Shown in pieces: positions 61,426 through 64,000 of a stretch of DNA of 64,000 nt; within the stretch, counting starts at the first letter, position 1, and each line of letters starts with the position of its first letter. The DNA comes from Bryobacteraceae bacterium (lineage in GTDB: Bacteria > Acidobacteriota > Terriglobia > Bryobacterales > Bryobacteraceae), in assembly GCA_019187195.1 (NCBI GenBank), contig JABAQT010000043.1, forward strand, positions 43,901 through 107,900. Direction: 5' to 3'. The notes under the pieces are model-generated. The model made no database searches and was not told where the DNA came from. It saw only the letters and a program-made list of their open reading frames with translations. The position numbers were made by a program, and so were the translations under genes.

Positions 61426-62252
61426 CGGCTGCTCCTCCGGCTGAGAATACGTTCCATGTTGGCCCCGAGAATCTTCTTTCTGTCGGCGTCGCTGATATCG
61501 GCGCCGCGGATGCGTCCCACGCTGGCCGTGAGCGACATATCACAGGCAAACAGGAGCCGCTCGGCGCCCAACGTGCGCACCGCCATCTCGACCACCCCTT
61601 CATCGGCGACACTGCCGCTGGTATCGAGGAATACGGCCGGCGCGTCGCGCAGCGTCTTGATGGTCCACTCCCAGTCGCCTCCGCCGCAGACGTGCGCGCA
61701 GATCAGCATCAACTCGGGGTAACGCCGCGCCAGTTCGGCGAAATGGCCCGCGTCGCTGATGCGGGGCTGCGGACTGGGAAGCCAGCTCACATGGCCCGCG
61801 TGATGCAGAATGGGGATCTTCAATTCGATCGCCAGTTCAGCGATGGGGAACACGACGGGCTCGTTGGCACGGTAGTCGTTATAGAGCTTCACGCCGACAA
61901 AGCCGTGCTCCTCGACATACCGCCTGACCTCGTCGTGCGCCTCCTTCGTGTAGCCCGGATTCACGAAACAGTAACCCCGAATCCTGCCCGGGAAGCGGCG
62001 AATGGCTTCGGCCAGGTAACGGTTGCAATCGCGAAAGCTCTCCATTCGCGTGGGCCGCTCCGGAGGCAGAATCGAGCAGCAGAGCTGGTCGATGCCCAAC
62101 TTGTCCGCCGCGTCAATCAGCTTGCGGTCGTCTTCGCTCCAGTTCGGGTTGCCGTGATGATGAAGGTGGGCGTGGGCATCAATAACCTTCACGCCCTGCA
62201 TTCCCGCATACGCGGCCGCGCCGAGACTCCCAAGAAATGCTCGCCGGTTCAT
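61422..62252 (-). CDS. Amidohydrolase (PF04909-like), canonical
   Basis: The 276-residue protein begins MNRRAFLGSLGAAAYAG, a possible Tat-type signal, and has a complete metal site: VIDAHAHLHHHG (HxH), ILHHAGH, ICAHVCGGGDW and FACDMS (Asp). The family includes decarboxylases and lactonases acting on aromatic or sugar acids. The ATG at 62252 is chosen; the longer frame to 62468 overlaps rdgB. It is paired with the metal-less paralogue downstream. Confidence 0.88.
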   Translation of the reverse strand: MNRRAFLGSLGAAAYAGMQGVKVIDAHAHLHHHGNPNWSEDDRKLIDAADKLGIDQLCCSILPPERPTRMESFRDCNRYLAEAIRRFPGRIRGYCFVNPGYTKEAHDEVRRYVEEHGFVGVKLYNDYRANEPVVFPIAELAIELKIPILHHAGHVSWLPSPQPRISDAGHFAELARRYPELMLICAHVCGGGDWEWTIKTLRDAPAVFLDTSGSVADEGVVEMAVRTLGAERLLFACDMSLTASVGRIRGADISDADRKKILGANMERILSRRSSR

Positions 62253-62374
62253 TGTCGTCGCCAATTGCCTTCTCCGGCCATGCTTCGCGCAGTGCCAGTG
62301 TTCCAAGATACCAGTTCGGAGGGTATCCCATGCCGTGCCCTTCCACACTCTCTCGCCCGGCGGCAGACTGACCC

Positions 62375-62962
62375 TCAGCGCCGTAGAGAATCCAACATTC
62401 GCCGCACGGCCTCTCCCCTGTGGCTCACGCGGAGTTTCATCTCTTCGGCCGCCTCCCCGAAAGTACATCCCAATGCCGGACAGTAAAATAGCGGATCATA
62501 GCCGAAACCGTTTCCGCCGCGGATTTCCCCGATGATCTCCCCTTCCACGGTTCCGCGAAACACGCCGAGCGCTTCGCCTTTTCGCGCCAAGGCGATTACG
62601 CACACAAATCGCGCCCGCCGGTTTTCCGCCCGCCTCAACCTCTCGAGCAGCAACCGGTTGTTTCTTTCGGCCGTTGCACCCTCGCCCGAATAGCGCGCCG
62701 ATTTCACTCCCGGCTCGCCACCCAAAGCGTCCACCTCGAGGCCGGAATCGTCGGCGAAGACCAACTCCTCGCTGAAGCCGCTGTAGTATGACGCTTTCAG
62801 AAGCGCATTCTCCTCGAATGCGGACCCCGTTTCCGCGGGAGAGGGAATCTCCTCTATCCCCGGCAGGGCCTCGATGCGAAAAACATCACCGCCCAACTCA
62901 ACAGCCGCGTGCCGGAACTCCCGCAACTTGCCCAGGTTCGTGGTCGCGCAATAGAGAATCAC
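62375..62962 (-). CDS. rdgB: XTP/dITP diphosphatase
   Basis: The 195-residue protein (Ham1/RdgB) removes ITP, XTP and dITP from the nucleotide pool. It has [11 protein letters not shown] at the N-terminus, [14 protein letters not shown] and [13 protein letters not shown]. The start overlaps the rph stop by 4 bp; the rph-rdgB pair is common in bacteria. With mazG (42612) and the Nudix gene (23393) it is one of three pyrophosphatase-type genes in the window. Confidence 0.96.
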   Translation of the reverse strand: MILYCATTNLGKLREFRHAAVELGGDVFRIEALPGIEEIPSPAETGSAFEENALLKASYYSGFSEELVFADDSGLEVDALGGEPGVKSARYSGEGATAERNNRLLLERLRRAENRRARFVCVIALARKGEALGVFRGTVEGEIIGEIRGGNGFGYDPLFYCPALGCTFGEAAEEMKLRVSHRGEAVRRMLDSLRR

Positions 62963-63681
62963 CGTGCTTCCTCGAGCGCCTGTTTCTGCAGCTCGACCAA
63001 CTCCTTCACGCCCTTCCGCGCCAGACGCACCAGTTGCCCCATCTGCTCATCGTCGAACGAATTGCGCTCCGCCGTTGCCTGGAACTCGACAAACTGCCCG
63101 CTGCCGGTCAGCACCACGTTCGCGTCCACTTCCGCCTGCGAATCCTCCTCGTAACACAAATCGAGCATCGGGACGCGGCCCACGATTCCGACACTGATCG
63201 CGGCGACATGGTCACGCAACGGGCTCTTTTTCAACTGTCCGTAGCCGGTGAGTTGCTTCAACGCGATCGCCATCGCCACATACGCTCCCGTAATGGATGC
63301 CGTTCGCGTACCCCCGTCCGCCTGGATCACGTCGCAGTCCACAATCACTGATCGCTCTCCGAGCGCTTCCATGTTCACCACGGCCCGCAAGGACCTTCCG
63401 ATCAATCTCTGGATCTCGAGTGTTCTTCCCGACTGGCGTCCTTTGTTCACCTCGCGCGGCGTGCGCGCCGCCGTGGCCCGGGGGAGCATCGAGTATTCCG
63501 CCGTCACCCAGCCCTTCCCCTGGTTCCGCAGGAACGGGGGCACCGTCTCTTCCACCGTTGCCGCGCACAACACCCTGGTATTGCCGAATGTCACCATCGC
63601 TGACCCTTCGGCCGTCAACAGATATCCCGGTTCTATCCGGACCGGACGCAACTGGTCCGGCTCACGCTGATCAATTCTCAT
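62959..63681 (-). CDS. rph: Ribonuclease PH
   Basis: The 240-residue protein has [13 protein letters not shown] start sequence ([20 protein letters not shown]) and the phosphorolytic core [19 protein letters not shown] segment followed by [18 protein letters not shown] and [17 protein letters not shown]. It trims the 3' ends of tRNA precursors by phosphorolysis. Its ATG directly follows the stop of a 47-codon gene (TAGATG), so translation may depend on ribosomes finishing that gene. Confidence 0.95.
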   Translation of the reverse strand: MRIDQREPDQLRPVRIEPGYLLTAEGSAMVTFGNTRVLCAATVEETVPPFLRNQGKGWVTAEYSMLPRATAARTPREVNKGRQSGRTLEIQRLIGRSLRAVVNMEALGERSVIVDCDVIQADGGTRTASITGAYVAMAIALKQLTGYGQLKKSPLRDHVAAISVGIVGRVPMLDLCYEEDSQAEVDANVVLTGSGQFVEFQATAERNSFDDEQMGQLVRLARKGVKELVELQKQALEEAR

Positions 63682-63825
63682 CTATTTCACACTGGAACTG
63701 AGGACCGCGTAGAAGAGCAAACTCAACAGTGCAATCCCCGTCAGAATCAGAATCGCGCAAGGGATCGCCCCTGGCTTTTGCGGCAGATTCTTATCCTTTC
63801 GCCGCACAGGCTTGAACTTCGCCAT
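63682..63825 (-). CDS. 47-residue single-pass membrane protein upstream of rph
   Basis: A short gene with ATG at 63825 and TAG at 63682. The product starts with a basic, lysine-rich cytoplasmic tail (MAKFKPVRRKDKNLPQKP), then one hydrophobic helix (about 21-43, AIPCAILILTGIALL in part) and a short polar end. Coding sense is supported by the clean positive-inside topology, zero-base spacing to rph and a nearby upstream TAAACT hexamer. Function unknown; perhaps it recruits or couples to the RNA-processing enzyme gene downstream. Confidence 0.65.
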   Translation of the reverse strand: MAKFKPVRRKDKNLPQKPGAIPCAILILTGIALLSLLFYAVLSSSVK

Positions 63826-63885
63826 AGAACCTTACAGTTTAGTCACACATTCGCGACGGGAAGCAACCTGACTCTTCCGTTCGCG

Positions 63886-64000
63886 TCATTTCGCGGCAAA
63901 TCGCAGCGCCTCGCGGAAAAACGAATCGAGCGCATTCCGCGTCTCCTCCCCCCAGTCCTTCATCACCAGCGCGACCACCGCGCGCCCCCGCTCCGCCAGC
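63886..64000 (-). CDS. C-terminal fragment of an unidentified protein
   Basis: The minus-strand frame ending at TGA (63886-63888) is open to the window edge. It encodes about 37 residues ending LDSFFREALRFAAK with coding-like third positions. Too little remains for a family call. It is on the same strand as the small membrane protein and rph and lies 60 bp upstream of them. Confidence 0.5.
   Translation of the reverse strand, partial: LAERGRAVVALVMKDWGEETRNALDSFFREALRFAAK

Noticed and set aside
1..64000. tRNA/rRNA genes, CRISPR arrays, insertion sequences
   Set aside because: Reading both strands showed no tRNA-like cloverleaf ends, regularly spaced repeats, transposase-like proteins or terminal inverted repeats. 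A tRNAscan or ISfinder search would be needed to be certain.

Overview
The window is a gene-dense stretch of high-GC bacterial chromosome, almost entirely protein coding. The gene content is typical of Acidobacteriota, most likely the Bryobacterales/Solibacter group. Pointers are a small di-heme protein of the reaction-centre-cytochrome type, secreted beta-propellers, a sulfatase-modifying-factor/sialidase fusion, several M19 dipeptidases, a UPF0182 protein, and SDR and amidohydrolase families common in that phylum. This placement is inferred from gene families, not from a marker gene. I found no tRNA, rRNA, CRISPR array, insertion sequence or prophage, and both edges cut through genes.

Layout. 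1-5927: a partial exported protein, a methyltransferase/UbiA-like pair, an FHA-GAF-SpoIIE phosphatase, a small heat-shock protein and a cation efflux transporter. 5931-13401 (minus): UPF0182-pyrC-pyrB-pyrR, an SDR and a degenerate GGDEF protein. 13522-20960: infA, a stand-alone ClpB-D2-like AAA+ protein, a di-heme cytochrome, uvrA, a deoxyhypusine-synthase-like protein, a CPBP protease and mtnA. 20967-24735 (minus): mutS2, a Nudix hydrolase and an SMP-30-like lactonase. 24811-30287: serine hydrolase, metallo-beta-lactamase-fold protein, LytS/LytTR two-component pair, dtd and a small basic protein. 30297-33509: cbiMQO-type nickel/cobalt importer divergent from nikR-acpS. 33589-35578: pdhA-pdhB. 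35572-37819: PilZ protein, lytic transglycosylase and an alpha/beta-hydrolase that has lost its serine. 37826-43409 (minus): one operon, mazG-GNAT-enolase-superfamily racemase-EamA-MFS-SDR. 43489-48230: FAH hydrolase/SDR pair, GNAT, trmFO-xerC. 48258-58589: tpiA, 6-phosphogluconolactonase-like propeller, then a peptide/dipeptide zone (CocE hydrolase, two M19 dipeptidases, Tat-exported enolase-superfamily protein, MFS) that also holds a propeller plus heme-HhH operon. 58606-64000 (minus): sulfatase-modifying-factor/sialidase fusion, tandem amidohydrolases, rdgB, rph, an untracked 47-residue membrane protein and a partial gene.

Themes. Four-base ATGA or GTGA overlaps are frequent, so translational coupling appears widespread. 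At least seven genes have a -10-like hexamer ending only 7-9 nt before the start codon; most of them have no visible Shine-Dalgarno sequence, which suggests leaderless or near-leaderless transcripts. Several gene ends carry perfect GC-rich inverted repeats without U-tracts. The GNAT-racemase pair resembles the D-to-L amino-acid conversion pathway through N-succinyl intermediates. With two dipeptidases, a dtd gene and a transglycosylase, it hints at handling of D-amino acids and peptidoglycan peptides; this link is an inference.
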